A DNA stretch of 64,000 nt from Miscanthus floridulus (GCF_019320115.1 NC_089585.1:142519600-142583599); one strand, 5' to 3'; shown: positions 49,205-61,010, numbered from the stretch's first letter. Numbers and translations are program-made. Notes: generated from the sequence alone by a model not told the origin.

Positions 49205-52200
49205 TCATTCTTTTCCCTCTGTGTTTTTGGCCGACCTCTCTTTCTTGGAGTCCCACCTTGTGTTTTGGTAGCCCTCTTTTTTTCTATTCTCTGCTGCTCT
49301 GCTCCTGTTTGGGTTTAGCGGGCATGTTGTGTTGTAGTGTCCAGTAACATTGCATGTGTGGCACACTTTTTTCCCATAACTCCTCATGTATGTGCTATAA
49401 GGATTATTAGTTCCCTTTATCTTTTCAGCACATTGACTTTCCTTGCCAGATTTTTTACCTTTTGTGCGTGACACTGGTGGCTCAGCCAGTGATATAACAG
49501 CAAGGAAGTTTGCAGAGGTTGGATCAAGGTTGATCTCAGCCTGATTTTCATTTGTCTCCACAACAGCTGCACTACAATCCAGCATCAATGCAGCAGCATC
49601 AACATTCTGGATTGTATCAACAGCTTGCAACTCCCCACTTTCCGCCCCTGTTGAATTGGTTGGATGCATAGAAGAATCAACTTCTGTGGCTTGGAGAAGC
49701 TCAATTCTAGGAGTGATTCTATCTAGATGGCTCATAGTTTCCGCGTAAGCTCGATCTATTTTGCTTCCTGCTCTGCCCAGCCTCATTAACTTGGGTAGCA
49801 GTTTTGACATCCGTGACTGCTCTGTGTCTCCTCGCGGCCCAACCTGCACAACATCATGTCTGTCCCATGGAACTAGAGATCTTGCATCACGCGTGTATCG
49901 TTTGTAAATGTACTTTTCTGGTATGCTCTGCACCTACAGGTGGGTGAATGCCCTTATGATGTGCATGCAGAATAGCCCTACATTTTCTAGTATATTTTGT
50001 TTAATACACAGAAACACCCAGGAACATTTGATGTGCAACTGGATAGGTATCAAGGTTGCAACCAGCTTACCTGTGTGCTCCCACTGCTTGCATTCGCATT
50101 CATACACTCCTGCTTCCTTGTCAGCCACCACTTTAAATGCATGTTGCGCCCAACAGAAGCTCCCCGCGCCCTTCTCATGCCTCACCAAATAGCCATTCCT
50201 GACTTCTGGATCAGGATTAGGTTCTATGAGAAATGTTGTGCTGTTAGCATATTCCCTTTTGTATTCCAGGTACACAGCTCTCGTGTACACCCTGCTAAGC
50301 TGCTCATCAAACATTGATTTGCAAGCTCGGACGACCTCAGCCTACACAAAATTCTTTTTTGTGATCAAGTTGCAACCAGCAGCAGGAATGATTTGTTATT
50401 TTTCTGAAAATAACAAACCTGTGAGTAGTGCGTCTCACCAGCATCCATGTGGTTTGTGTGCTGAAGCGAGTCAAGCACCCTCTTCGCAAACGTGTGTAGG
50501 GTTGTAGTGTTGTTAATATAACCATCCTTCAGTACCCTATTCTGGCTTTCTGATCTCTGCGTGGATGTCATTCTGCCGCAGTACATCCCCTTGAAGTATG
50601 TTGCAATCCAGCTCTTCCTCTTTTCCTAGAGTGCATTTATTGCTGGGTTATCAGCTATCTCACACTCATGCACCAGCTTGTTCCACTCCTCCTCAAACTG
50701 TGTAGGCCCTAGTGGATAATTTATCAGAGATTCCAGCCACTCCTTCAGGTTTTTATCTTTGTGTTGTATGTATAGTTTGTCGAGTTCGTATTCCCACACC
50801 CATGTGATAGGCCATCTGTAGTTTCTATGTTGCGATTTGTCGAACACTGTCCTTATCGCTTCTCTCATTGCTGCATCCTCATCTATGGCAGGCACAAAAA
50901 AAAGATATATACAAACATATCTATCAAACAGCAGTTTCCAGCAATACAATAGGGTTGCAACCCATACAACATCTAGTTTGCAACAGGAGAATCCAATTTA
51001 TTGCATTTGTTCAATTATCAAGTTTGCAAACCAGGAATACATTATATGCGCAATTGGAGTAAAAGTTATACCTGTCAGGATCACATAGGGCTGGTGCCCC
51101 CCATGCAGTTCTTGAAAGTTTCAAACAGCCATTTGAATGATTCAGTTGTTTCGTCCCAAAGCAGAGCTTGCCCAAAACTCACATTCTTCAGGTTGTTATT
51201 GGCCCCCACAAACATGCCTAGCGGCATGTTTTTCTGTTTGTTTTGTGGGTCGTGTCAAAGGTGATCACATCACCAAAGTCCCTGTATTCAGTTCTTTGAC
51301 TAGCGTGGCTCCAGAATATGCTCCTGAGAACCTTTGTTTTTGGATCAAAATCCACGTCAAAGTAAAAGTACTCGTTGCTTGTCTTGCATTCTCTAAAAAA
51401 CTGAAAAAGTTTCTCCAGATCAGCATCTTTTTCCTCCTGTGCTTGCTCAGCATTCCTGGAACATAAAAAGAAATTAGTAAATTATTTTTTTGCAGCTATG
51501 AGCATACTTTTTTTTGGAATTTTTTTCTGGACTTAGCACATAGGGACATACATGTTTTTGACATCTTTTTCTGTGAACAGCCAGTTTTGACGGCCACCAT
51601 ATAGCTCGGACATGACATTCATCGCAGCCTGGTGCGCTACCCCATTCCTTGCCATGATAGCAAATAGGTCATCCAGCGCTGCGTCCCTTTGTTTGTGAAT
51701 ATGCATGTACCTGACCATCTTGGGCGACAGGTGCAACTTGTGGTTGTGTGCTTCCTCAACATGGTCGAAGTACCATTGGTTGGCTTTCTTATCTTGCTTT
51801 ACCTTAGCATATGCAGGGTAGCCGACTCTCTTTGATGTATTTTCAATCTGTGGTTCGTTATTCTCTTTATCTATTTTCAGAAACCCCTCTCGGTTGCAAA
51901 CCCAGTCTGTAGTCTCCTTGCTAGTTCTCTTCACCCTCACACTGAACCCAGCCAATCTTGCATAATCACAGTAAAATTCGTAGGCTTTTTTTTTGTCTCG
52001 AATGTCTGCCTCACCCTTGGGATAAATACATCTAGTATGTTTGGATCCTGCAAAAAAAGAAAATACACGGTGCTAAATACAAATGAATTCTGGTGCATAA
52101 CTAAAAACAGATAGAGTTGCAATTACAGTATCACATCTAGTTGCAATCAAACCAGAACTCATGTTGCAATCCTTCATGTGAAAAATCCAAATGTTGCAAT

Positions 52201-53073
52201 CACAGTTAAATAATGTTGCAATTCTCATCATTAGTTGCAATCACAGTACAACCCCTAGTTGCCCTCTCAGATAGAGTTGCAATCACACCACTAGTTGCAA
52301 TCAAACTATAAATAATGTTTCAATTCTCATCTGAAGTTGCAATTACCAGTAGTTACATGCATGTACATCACAGATAGAGTTGCAATTGATTTTAGCCAGT
52401 AGTTGCAATCAAAGTACAACTAATGTTGCAATTCTCATGTGAAGTTGGAATCAGCACATCTGAAGTTGCAACATACATCAGGCACAGTAGTTTATTGTAA
52501 TGACAGATAGAATTGCAATCACAGTGCATCCACTAGTTGCATGCATGTACGTCACAGATAGAGTTGCAATTAGTCCCTAACCATTAGTTGCAATCATACT
52601 ACAACTAATGTTGCAATTCTCATATGAAGTTGCAATCAACACATCCGAAGTTGCAACATACTTCAGGCACACCAGTTTATTCTAATCACAGATAACAGCG
52701 CCGCCAAATCAAAAATCATGCCATCCAGGAGGAATCAGGGGTGGAAATCGCAGTTGCAATCAGAAGAGATGCTCACCGGGTGGATTCTCTGACTAGGATC
52801 AGGAGTGATTAATGCTCCAGGAGGAATCGATGCAGGTGGTGTCAGATTAGTCGTGTGATGCAAGGCATCACCCGATCCATGGGGGATGTCCGCTCTCGCG
52901 ACGGGCGTGCTCGTCGGTGGAACCGGAGGAGTTGCGGCCGCAGATGTAGCCGGTGCCGGAGATGATGCGATCGGATCTCCATCGCTCACGACAACAATCG
53001 CCAGCTGCTGATCCATCTGCTCTGCTGGAAGTGGCGATTCAAGTCGGGGTAGCGATGGCGGGGCCATGGGCAC
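49205..53073 (-). pseudogene. FAR1/FHY3-type MULE transposase, decayed
   Basis: Six exons on the minus strand: 53073-52777, 52047-51552, 51455-51072, 50882-50419, 50341-50071 and 49977-49205, all with GT-AG borders. Exon 1 is Pro/Ala-rich. Exon 2 is the FAR1 DNA-binding region. Exon 3 begins the MULE transposase domain (DVITFDTTHKTN). Exon 4 carries the STQRSESQNRVLK motif. Exons 5-6 form a SWIM zinc finger (CECKQWEHT...CMHII), and exon 6 ends in a CCHC knuckle (CHTCNVTGHYNTTC). FAR1/FHY3 plant regulators derive from such transposases; the TE setting argues that this is a transposase rather than a light-signalling factor. Damage: one-base losses in an A9 run (exon 2), an A5 run and a G6 run (exon 3), TAG for Trp at 50626 and TAG for Gln at 49934. 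Confidence 0.88.
52090..52760. repeat. Dense TTGCAA array in the first intron of the FAR1-type gene
   Basis: About 20 TTGCAA copies in 670 bp, commonly TAGTTGCAATCA, ATGTTGCAATTCTC and GAAGTTGCAA. Partly tandem, with larger units repeating (52370-52450 against 52550-52640). Confidence 0.93.
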
Positions 53074-53324
53074 AGCGCAACTTGGGGTAGCTACGACGAC
53101 AGCGAGGGAAGTAAGTGGGCGAGATTTGGCGGCGACGGTGGCTCTGTTATCTGGGGCGAATCAAGGAAGTGGCGAAAATTTGGAGGCTCAATTTGAATTT
53201 GGAGTCCAGAGAGGAAAAGGGTGGTTTCCTTTTAGGGCGCTCTCGAGATAGCTGGAGTCTGGTAAGTCTTACGCTCGTCGCTCGCCACGCTCCGCGCGTC
53301 TCGCGGCTCGCGCTCGCGTGTCGG

Positions 53325-53880
53325 GTGCACCCGCTTCACAGAATGCACCCCAGGCCAACTGGCGTGGCTTGTCTAGGCAACCGGCCCAACTAACCCACCA
53401 GAGTTAGAGAGGGTCTCCTACGGGCGTGCCTAGCGCGTGGACCGCAGGGTTAGAGAGGGTCTGTGCACTCGTTGCACGGAATGAAACTGGTCTATCACAT
53501 GAGTCGCAACTGGTCTAGCACCAGAGTTGCAATTTGTGTACGACTGAAGATGCAATCGGCTGACAGGCTAAGTTGGAACTGGTATATAAACGGAGCTGCA
53601 ACCAGCCGTTTGCCCAACCGGAATGCAACTGGCCTACCACCAAGGTTGCAATTTGTGTACGACAGAAGTTGCAATCGGTTGAAGGGATGAGTTGCAACTG
53701 GTATATAAACGATGCTGCAACAAGCCGACCAGTGTAGTCGCAACTGGCCTATCACCAAGGTTGCAATTTGTGTACGACGGAAGTTGCAATTGGTTGAAGG
53801 GATGAGTTGCAACAAGTATACAAACGGTGCTGCAACCAGCCGTCTAGAGTAGTCACAACTGGCCTATCCAACCGGAGACG
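53325..53880. repeat. Internal copy of the MULE end motif plus TTGCAA repeats
   Basis: GGGTGCACCC...CACAGAATGCACCC at 53325-53355, followed by GGCCAACTGGCG, resembles the left terminus at 40420-40465. Further TTGCAA units run to about 53840, with a duplicated TGGCCTA(C/T)CACCAAGGTTGCAATTTGTG segment at 53629 and 53744. Confidence 0.8.
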
Positions 53881-54111
53881 CACGACTGCAAGCTCGTGCG
53901 CCTGGCCCACGAGAGGGGCTGTGACTGCGGCTGAGGGGCGATGCCCGGGGCCTATACAGGCGCGCGGGATCTCAGGATATACAGGCGCGCGGGTCAACCG
54001 GGTCGGACTCGCGCTGGTATGGCTCACGCTCGCGGTCGAGTGCATTTGCTATACAGAATGCACCCAGGTGCATTTTAGCCTCGCCCTATATATATAAGGG
54101 TGCATTTTATA

Positions 54112-54457
54112 TACTCCCGGGAGTAGTTACTCCCATAATCAATAAATCACGTTGCGTATGTGTACATAGTCATTTATCGGCTTGAGTATGTTGACATGCT
54201 CATATTAAGATACTCCAGATCTTTATATGTGATTTTTTTTCAAAAGAGCCCATAATTTTTAATATATTATATAATACTATGAGAATAGCATATAAAATAA
54301 GTATAACCATATACTCTAAGTATACATACATACTTGTCGTATATATTACCCTACATGGTCTAGTATGATGATACACTCTATCTACATACACTTCGTCGGG
54401 CCATATACGCCCTAAATCTAGAGATATACACATAGGAGTAACTACTCCCTGGGAGTA
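54112..54457. mobile_element. MITE with TACTCCC inverted repeats
   Basis: TACTCCCGGGAGTAGTTACTCC at 54112 is inversely matched by GGAGTAACTACTCCCTGGGAGTA at 54435-54457. It is 346 bp, AT-rich and non-coding. Flanking A/T-rich sequence hides any target duplication. Confidence 0.85.
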
Positions 54458-54482
54458 GAAAATAATTTTCATATATATATCG

Positions 54483-54992
54483 TGGGGTGGGAGGCGTCGG
54501 GGTGAGGGGAGGCGATTCGTATGGAAAGGCAGACGGACGAACCAAAATAAATATCGCACCAAAAGATGTCCATGTTTTGTTCTTTTAAGTTGTAGGAGAT
54601 AGGACATTTAGGGTGAGGGGAGGCGATTCGCATGGAAAGGCAGACGGACGAACCAAAATAAATATCGCACCAAAAGATGTCCATGTTTTGTTCTTTCTAG
54701 TTATAGGAGATAGGATATATAGGAAAGGCAGACGGACGAACCAAAATAAATGTCGCACCAAAAGATGTCCATGTTTTGTTCTTTTTAGTTGTAGGAGATA
54801 GGATATACGATATTTATTTTGGTTCGTTCTTCTGCCTTTCCATACGAATCGTATATATATCCTATCTCCTACAACTAAAAAGAACAAAATATGGACATCT
54901 TTTGGTGCGACATTTATTTTAGTTCGTTCGTTTGCCTTTCCATGCGAATCGCCTCCCCTCACCCCCGACTCCTCCCACCCCGCACGACTCCC
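54483..54992. mobile_element. Foldback cluster of transposon ends
   Basis: Three direct copies of an end-like sequence (GAAAGGCAGACGGACGAACC at 54524, 54635 and 54723) are followed by two inverted copies (about 54800-54845 and 54858-54990), so the left and right parts can fold together. Each copy contains CACCAAAAGATGTCCATGTTTTG or its reverse. A further copy in the second orientation lies at 57582-57660. This suggests repeated insertion or rearrangement of one MULE/foldback family. Confidence 0.85.
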
Positions 54993-57660
54993 CCACTCCC
55001 TCGACGCCTCCTCTCCCACGCGTGCGACGACGACTCCTCCATCCGCATCTGCACCTGCCTCTCCTCCCTCTCCCTCCTCTCTCAGCAACGGCTAGGGCAG
55101 GCACCGGTCGCGCGTGTCCGGGTGAGGGCGCCTCAGCCCCCCATGAGAGAGGCCCGAGCCCCGGCTAGGGAGGCCAGGCACAGCGGCGCGAGGGGCCCCA
55201 GCGTGGATGGCCCCCGGCGCGAGCGGCGGCACGAGGGGCCCTAGCGCGTCTGCCCCGCACGAGAAGCGTCGTGAGGGGCCTAGCGCGAGCGGACCACCAG
55301 CAGCTCCGGCGGGCGTCCTGCGCGGCGTCCCCAACGAGGGTGCCCTCCGGTAGGGCGGCCCCAACGTGGCAGCCCAGCACGGGCGGGCTACGGCGCGGTG
55401 GCCTGACCACGGCCGCGACTGCTTCTCGTGTTGTGTCAGCTCCGGTGGATACTCGGCCGGATCCATGGGGTGCATGGTCGGATCTATCGTCTAGGTGAGC
55501 TTTTTCAACTGCAACTGACTCATGTCAAGTGTTCATCTTGCTCTTCGTCCTATTTTCCCTGTATTGATGTTATGGCTGGATGGATGTCCAACAGGTTTAC
55601 CTGTGGGTTGTACAGGCAGTGCCGCAGAAGCCAGAAAAATTGTGCCGCAGAAGCCGAGTTCAAGATATGCAATTTCATGTTTGTTGTTTGCTTCCACCTA
55701 GGCATTGATAAGGAAGAAGGTGCTTAGTAGCTCGGACTGTACTGCCAAAATTTAGATGGATGAATATAAAGTATTTAAGTCAGCAAGGTATTTATGTGTG
55801 TGCTTCTTCCTTTTTTTTGAACTAACTCCCAATGAATTTCATTCTCACCCAAATTCTTATGTATGGCTCACAGTTTTGTAAACTGATATGTAATGATGGC
55901 TGCTGTTAATGTTGAAAGTAAAGGGATGGAGCATAGAGGCGGAAGGAAATTTCATTTATCCATGTAGGCTTCTCCATGTCCTTGACATTTCAGCAATCTA
56001 GAATTTCCTTAAGTTTGGTCAATAGATTTAGATTTCACCAATCTTGTATGGTTTGTAACAGGCTGATTACTTTGCTGTGATGCAAGTAGCTTTGTTGCTT
56101 GGTAGCTACTAAGAACAATGCCTCCTCTACAGCAAGGTAAAGAGACAGCTAAAAAAAACTAGATGGCTATAGTGTCAGCCTCGTGTCCTGTTTCATATCT
56201 AATTGGTGCATGGACATAAACATGACAAGATGAAAAGAGAGTCATCAGTAGAACCAAGAAAATTCTAGCTTTAGTGCCTCCTATATCCATTTTAGCCTTT
56301 TAATGTTGTGTTGCCTCCTTTTCCCCGCAGGTTGTAGTCAAGTCCCAAAATAAATTTGTATGTGCGCAGTTCAGCTTTATTTTCATGTTTAAGAGTCTCA
56401 GGTGACATGTGCTTAGATTTTTTGTAAACTGGTCCCAAAATAAAGTAGAACCAAGTATGCATTATTTGCCTATCCATACGGAGCATTATTCATTATATTT
56501 CATTATTTGCCTATCCACATAGAGCTCTACTCAGTATATTTCACAATGCTATTTTATCTTTTACAGGATTAAAAGCATATCCTGTGAATTGCTGGACTAT
56601 TCCCATGTGTCACGGACAAAGGTAGCCTCCATGACCGCTGATTTAGTAAGCTTCCGGTTGTTCATCACTTCAGTACCTGCGCATTCATCTGTTGCTTTGA
56701 GTTTATTTACATATGTATGGTTCTAGCGCAATTAGGGTGTCTGACAATGCTATTTTACTGATTATGGGTGTTATCTCTGCACACTTAGATTATAATAGCT
56801 GGTTCTTGGTTTCCACTTTAGTGGCTCCCCTGCAACTTATAGTTTGTGGTTTACTGGATCAGGCTAATGCAATGATGGCTGGTTTCATCTCGTGGGAACA
56901 AATTGTATACCATAAATAATGGGCCAATTCCCTAACTGCTAATTATATGTTCTGGGGCCTAAGTTTTAGAATCAGATCAGGTCCAAGGATCTCACTGTTT
57001 CCTGGGGTTTGCTGCATTTTTCACAGGGTGGGGGCCGGGTTGGGAGGAGGACTGCTACAACCATGAAGGCCTCATTGTTGTCAGAGGCTTTAGCATCCGC
57101 CTACGACCACTGTCGCTCCGCGTGTCTAAGCGGTTGGAGTTCGCTAGCAGGCCCATGATCATGCATTAGGTTGGCACGATTGCTCCATCTCTGGGACAAA
57201 CGGAGAGCAGTTTGCATGGCCAGTTCTAGATGGAAGGTAGGATGTTCGTGTGGATTATAGAACAGTTTTATATCTTTTGTTTCCACATGAGAGTAAACAT
57301 TCTATACTAAATGAAGTAGGTAGGAATGATAAGATCTAGAATGGTTAATTACATTGTTTTTGTATGGATTTAGAATATGCAGCCAAGTTTAGCTGCCTCA
57401 TCAGGATTTGGCTATTTTTATACCAATCATTTTTATTCTAAGCTAATGAATAATGGCTTCAATGCAGAGTTGCTGAGAAAAATATACTCCTTTCACATGA
57501 GTGCAGGCAAGGAAGACACAAACACATAAGTAAGGTAAATGTCATTTCCTTATTTCTTTCAACTTCTAATTCCTATGACTTTATCTCCTACAACTAAAAA
57601 GAACAAAGTGTGGACATTTTTTGGTGCGATATTTGTTTTGGTTCGTCCGTCTGCCCACGT
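54993..57660. other. Gene-less region between two copies of the same transposon end
   Basis: A GC-rich part (54990-55500) ends at a GTGAGC donor-like site (55495-55500) and is followed by AT-rich intron-like sequence. No frame is recognisable. The two flanking end copies (54858-54990 and 57582-57660) have the same orientation, so a simple inverted-repeat element is not supported. It may be a decayed transposon with captured 5' exon sequence. Confidence 0.45.
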
Positions 57661-58051
57661 CTGCGATCCCACGACATCTTAATTACTGATTGATCGTGCC
57701 ATTCTCCTTGATTGAATATTGTCTGTCATGTGATAGAGGAATCACGGCAAAATAGAAGGTAGAAAATTATTGTGCTATCCATATACACATTGCATGTTTG
57801 CATGCACCAGCATACATGGCAACGAGCAAAAGGAAAGAGAATTAACACAGAAGAAAAGAGAATTAAGACAAAAGAAACCTCTTTGCATTTCTGAGAACTT
57901 TGCCAAATCTGCCTACATTTAATTACTTTTCCTCTTTGCATTTGCAAAAGGAACAACTTTTTCCTCCTTTCATTTGGTTTTACGCTCACGTGTTCCATCG
58001 CCCTCGCTTGTTGTTTCTTGCGTGAACCATAGTTGATGTCATCTGTCTTCC

Positions 58052-59271
58052 ATGGCTTAGCCTCTCAATCCCAAGAGAAGGTCCCTACCTCTCTCTGACT
58101 GGAGATCCGACCTGCCAGAGGATCTCCTCGAGTCCATCGGGCAGCGTCTCGCGTCAGGCCACGACGCGGCGTCCTTCCGATCCGCTTGCTCCTCATAGCG
58201 CGTCGCCGTCCCATTTGCGACCTTCGGGCCGCTCCTGCTGCTCCCGTTCGACCCCGACTCGGACCGCATCGGCTTTTACTGCGTCCTGGAGAAGATCTTG
58301 TCCAAGACACTGCCCGATGTGCGCGGCAAGGTGGCGTGCGGCTCCTCGTGTGGGTGGCTGGCGCTCATGGACAAGGCGGCGTCCGTGACGCTGCTGAATC
58401 CATTCGCCGGTGCCAGTGCCTCCCCCCCCCCGCGCGTTGAGCTCCCGCTAGCAGGCGAACACGTCGCGGTGGCGTCCTCATCGGAACGCGTGTCTAGGGT
58501 CCACGACCGGTGGGTCCTCCATCCCACCAACGGCTACGGGGACGCAGATGCTGCAGGCAGAGCCATCAAGCTAGAAGACATGAGGGACATGTTCTTCCGT
58601 GAGATCGTGCTCTCGGCGCCGCCTGACGCCGCCGACCGCGAGTGCGTGGCCATGGCCATACTTGGGTGCTCCACGGAGGTCGCGTTCTGCCGGGTTGGAG
58701 TCGACAGCGCATGGACGCTGCTCGACACCAAACTGGAGTTCTCCGTGGGGTCCATCGTCCACTGCCAAGACAAGTTCTTGGCGATCGACTGCACTGGAGA
58801 AATCTCCGTCTGCAGCAGCAACGCCGCCGGCGCTACTCCAACCGCGACGCTGCTGCCATCGCGTCGCCACCTGCGGGGCTCTGCCACCATAGCTACCTGG
58901 AATCAAACGGTGAACTACACATTGTGGGTACCATGGTGAGCACGTTCCACGAGACACAGAGCTTCACCTACAGCAGCGCGATCTACAAGTGCAACCTCCA
59001 CAGCCGTACGCCGGAGTGGTCCAGGATGAGGGACATCGGTGATCAGACACTGTTCGTGTCTAAACATTTCAACGAAAGCTTCAGTGGAACAAGTGTATCC
59101 AAGTACAAGGGGAACAAAATCTACATGTCTGAGCCATTGTATGGGGATCCATACGACTTGGTCCATCGACTGGAGATCGTTCATATTGCTACCGACGCAT
59201 CCGAAGTGAAGCCCGTCCAGAAAAAGATACAGGGTTTCGAGGCTCTAGGTTGGATTCGACCCAATCTCTAG
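58052..59271 (+). pseudogene. F-box/DUF295-type gene, decayed
   Basis: An intronless frame starts at the ATG at 58052. It shows an F-box-like N-terminus (SDLPEDLLESIGQRL then FRSACSS) and a C-terminal DUF295-like region (DKFLAIDCTGEISV; later ESNGELHIVG and ALGWIRPNL at the end). TAG at 58058, TAG at 58196 where an F-box Trp is expected, and a one-base frameshift between about 58790 and 58870 disable it. The two halves (58199-58860 and about 58860-59271) are otherwise open and clearly related to one protein. F-box proteins recruit substrates to SCF ubiquitin ligases; grasses have large, fast-dying DUF295 families. A poly-C run at 58425-58434 sits in the body. Confidence 0.85.
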
Positions 59272-59719
59272 AAGCTCTAGAGTTTATGAGTCTGCGACGC
59301 CGCGCACTCCGTGACTGTGTTAAATTCATAAACTTTGCTTTTTGGATTAAATGTCACTTTAACGTTGGTATTTAATTTAACAGTATTGTTATCTTATCGT
59401 GCGATCCGTGTGTTTTTAGTATAAATTATTAGTTATTTCGTAGCAACGCACGGACACACTACCTAGTATGTATGTATATATTCGGGTGAGTGGCGATTAG
59501 GTTTTTGAGGAGCGATCCGCGACTGCTCGTCCACGTACGTCTTCTTCCTGGTGATCCGTTCATGGGACTGCACTGCGAACATCGTCCTGCATCGACTGTG
59601 GTCTACGACTTCGAGCAACGCACTATGTCGATTAGTGCGAATGGAGCCTCCGATGCCCTCGACATGAGATCCTCCGCTGTGTATAATCTAATCTCTGTGA
59701 TTACTGTACTTTATACTTT

Positions 59720-59758
<39 letters not shown>

Positions 59759-60180
59759 CGCGCGCGCGTGTGTATTTATATATGCATAGAACCGACCGAT
59801 TGAAATTATATTCAATAAATAAGGCTTATAATATATATTATTATACTCCTAAATATATAGTATATATGAGCGCATCGAGTTTGGCAGCCACAATTCCATT
59901 CCGGCGGTCGTCCACTGGTTGCTATTCGAGCGAACGATCCGACCGAAACCGTACGATGTGCTACTGTGGCTACATTGCATGGCTGGTGGATGCGCCATGG
60001 TATTTCTTGACCGTACATAAAAGAAATGGTAAACACCATACATGCATGTTTGCATGTCTCTTTAGACTACTACTAACTGTGTCCATCTTTCTTTCTTTCT
60101 TTTTTCTACTTTTTTCTTTTACCTTTTTATTTTTTATACAAGTTATTTCGTACATAGTTTCGTATTTCTGTTAATATATT
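59272..60180. other. Intergenic, with (TA)n(CG/TG)n microsatellite
   Basis: No gene is supported. TA units at about 59725-59752 run into GTGTGCGCGCGCGCGTGTGT at 59753-59772. A T/C-rich run lies at 60085-60130. Confidence 0.6.
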
Positions 60181-60189
60181 ATGATATTA

Positions 60190-61010
60190 ATTTGTACGTC
60201 TAAGTTCATGAATATAACTTATACGTCCAACTTTACATCTAAGTCATTCGTCAAGTTATATATCTAAGTTATACACGTAACTTTTCTTTTTTTCGGGAAA
60301 ATTACTAAGTTACGCACATAACTTTTATGAATAACTTTTTACCACAACTTTTACAATATAACATTTTGTAGAGTAGAACTTATTAGCATGAGTTTTTATC
60401 GGAACTTTTGTTGGACAACTTTGGCAACTTGTATAGAATAAACTTACGTACATAAATTGTGAAATAATTTATGAACATAAATTGTATTTCATAATTTTTG
60501 TACATAAGTTGTGTATAAATATATTCACGTAACTTTTATACTAAGTTATACACATAACATATATTCACAATTTTGACAATGTAACATTTTGTACATAAGT
60601 CGTGTTTTATAATTTTTGTGTTTCTAAGTTTTGGTATAAGTTACAAGTTAATTCGTTCCTTTTGTGTTTAGTAACTTTTGTGTTTCTAAGTTTTGGCATA
60701 ATTTATAAGTTAATTCGTTCCTTGTGTTTAGTAAGTTTTGTACATAAGTTTTTTTTTTGTTTTTTTTTTGTTTTTATGAGTATGTTATTTAACTTAGTTG
60801 ATTAACTTATGCTACAGAGTTAAGTTTCTAACTTGTGTTTTCATGTGTATGCTACATAACTTTTTTGATTAACTTTAGTGTAGAGAGTTATGTACCTAAT
60901 TTATGTTTTCATATGTATGGTACCTAACTTATGTGATTAACTTATTGTAGAGAGTTATGTATCTTATACTTGTGTTTTCGTGTCTATGTTATATAGTCAT
61001 CTTACTTTCC
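60190..61010. repeat. AACTT/AAGTT motif-dense AT-rich region
   Basis: Words such as TAAGTTATACACGTAACTTTT, GTACATAAGTT and TTAACTTATG recur throughout, with more than 20 AACTT or AAGTT words in the first 450 bases. GTTTCTAAGTTTTGG(T/C)ATAA is repeated at 60621 and 60682. Composition resembles a TE subterminal region; no termini were found. Confidence 0.75.

Larger units (their letters stand above)
40402..54087. mobile_element. Mutator-like element carrying Ulp1 and FAR1-type genes
   Basis: The left end near 40411-40435 (TTTTGCACCTGGGTGCATTCT) is inversely repeated at 54055-54079 with 22 of 25 matches. TA runs flank both sides, so the true outer bases and target duplication are not fixed. The element holds two convergent genes: Ulp1-like on + (41599-48204) and a FAR1/MULE transposase on - (53073-49205). 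MULEs with a Ulp1 gene beside the transposase are known in plants (KI-MULE type). TTGCAA-centred motifs fill both subterminal zones and the introns. Both genes are disabled, so this copy is not autonomous now. Confidence 0.82.

Noticed and set aside
10467..50628. TAG read as a sense codon (code change or readthrough), since every stop in these genes is TAG
   Set aside because: TAG also stands where Trp is expected, the genes carry independent frameshifts, and the root-cap genes and BTB exons contain no internal TAG. Deamination explains it better.
59395..59470. Possible Helitron 3' end (GCAACGCACGGACACACTACCTAGT)
   Set aside because: It resembles grass Helitron ends, but I found no convincing hairpin or 5' partner, so it is not annotated.
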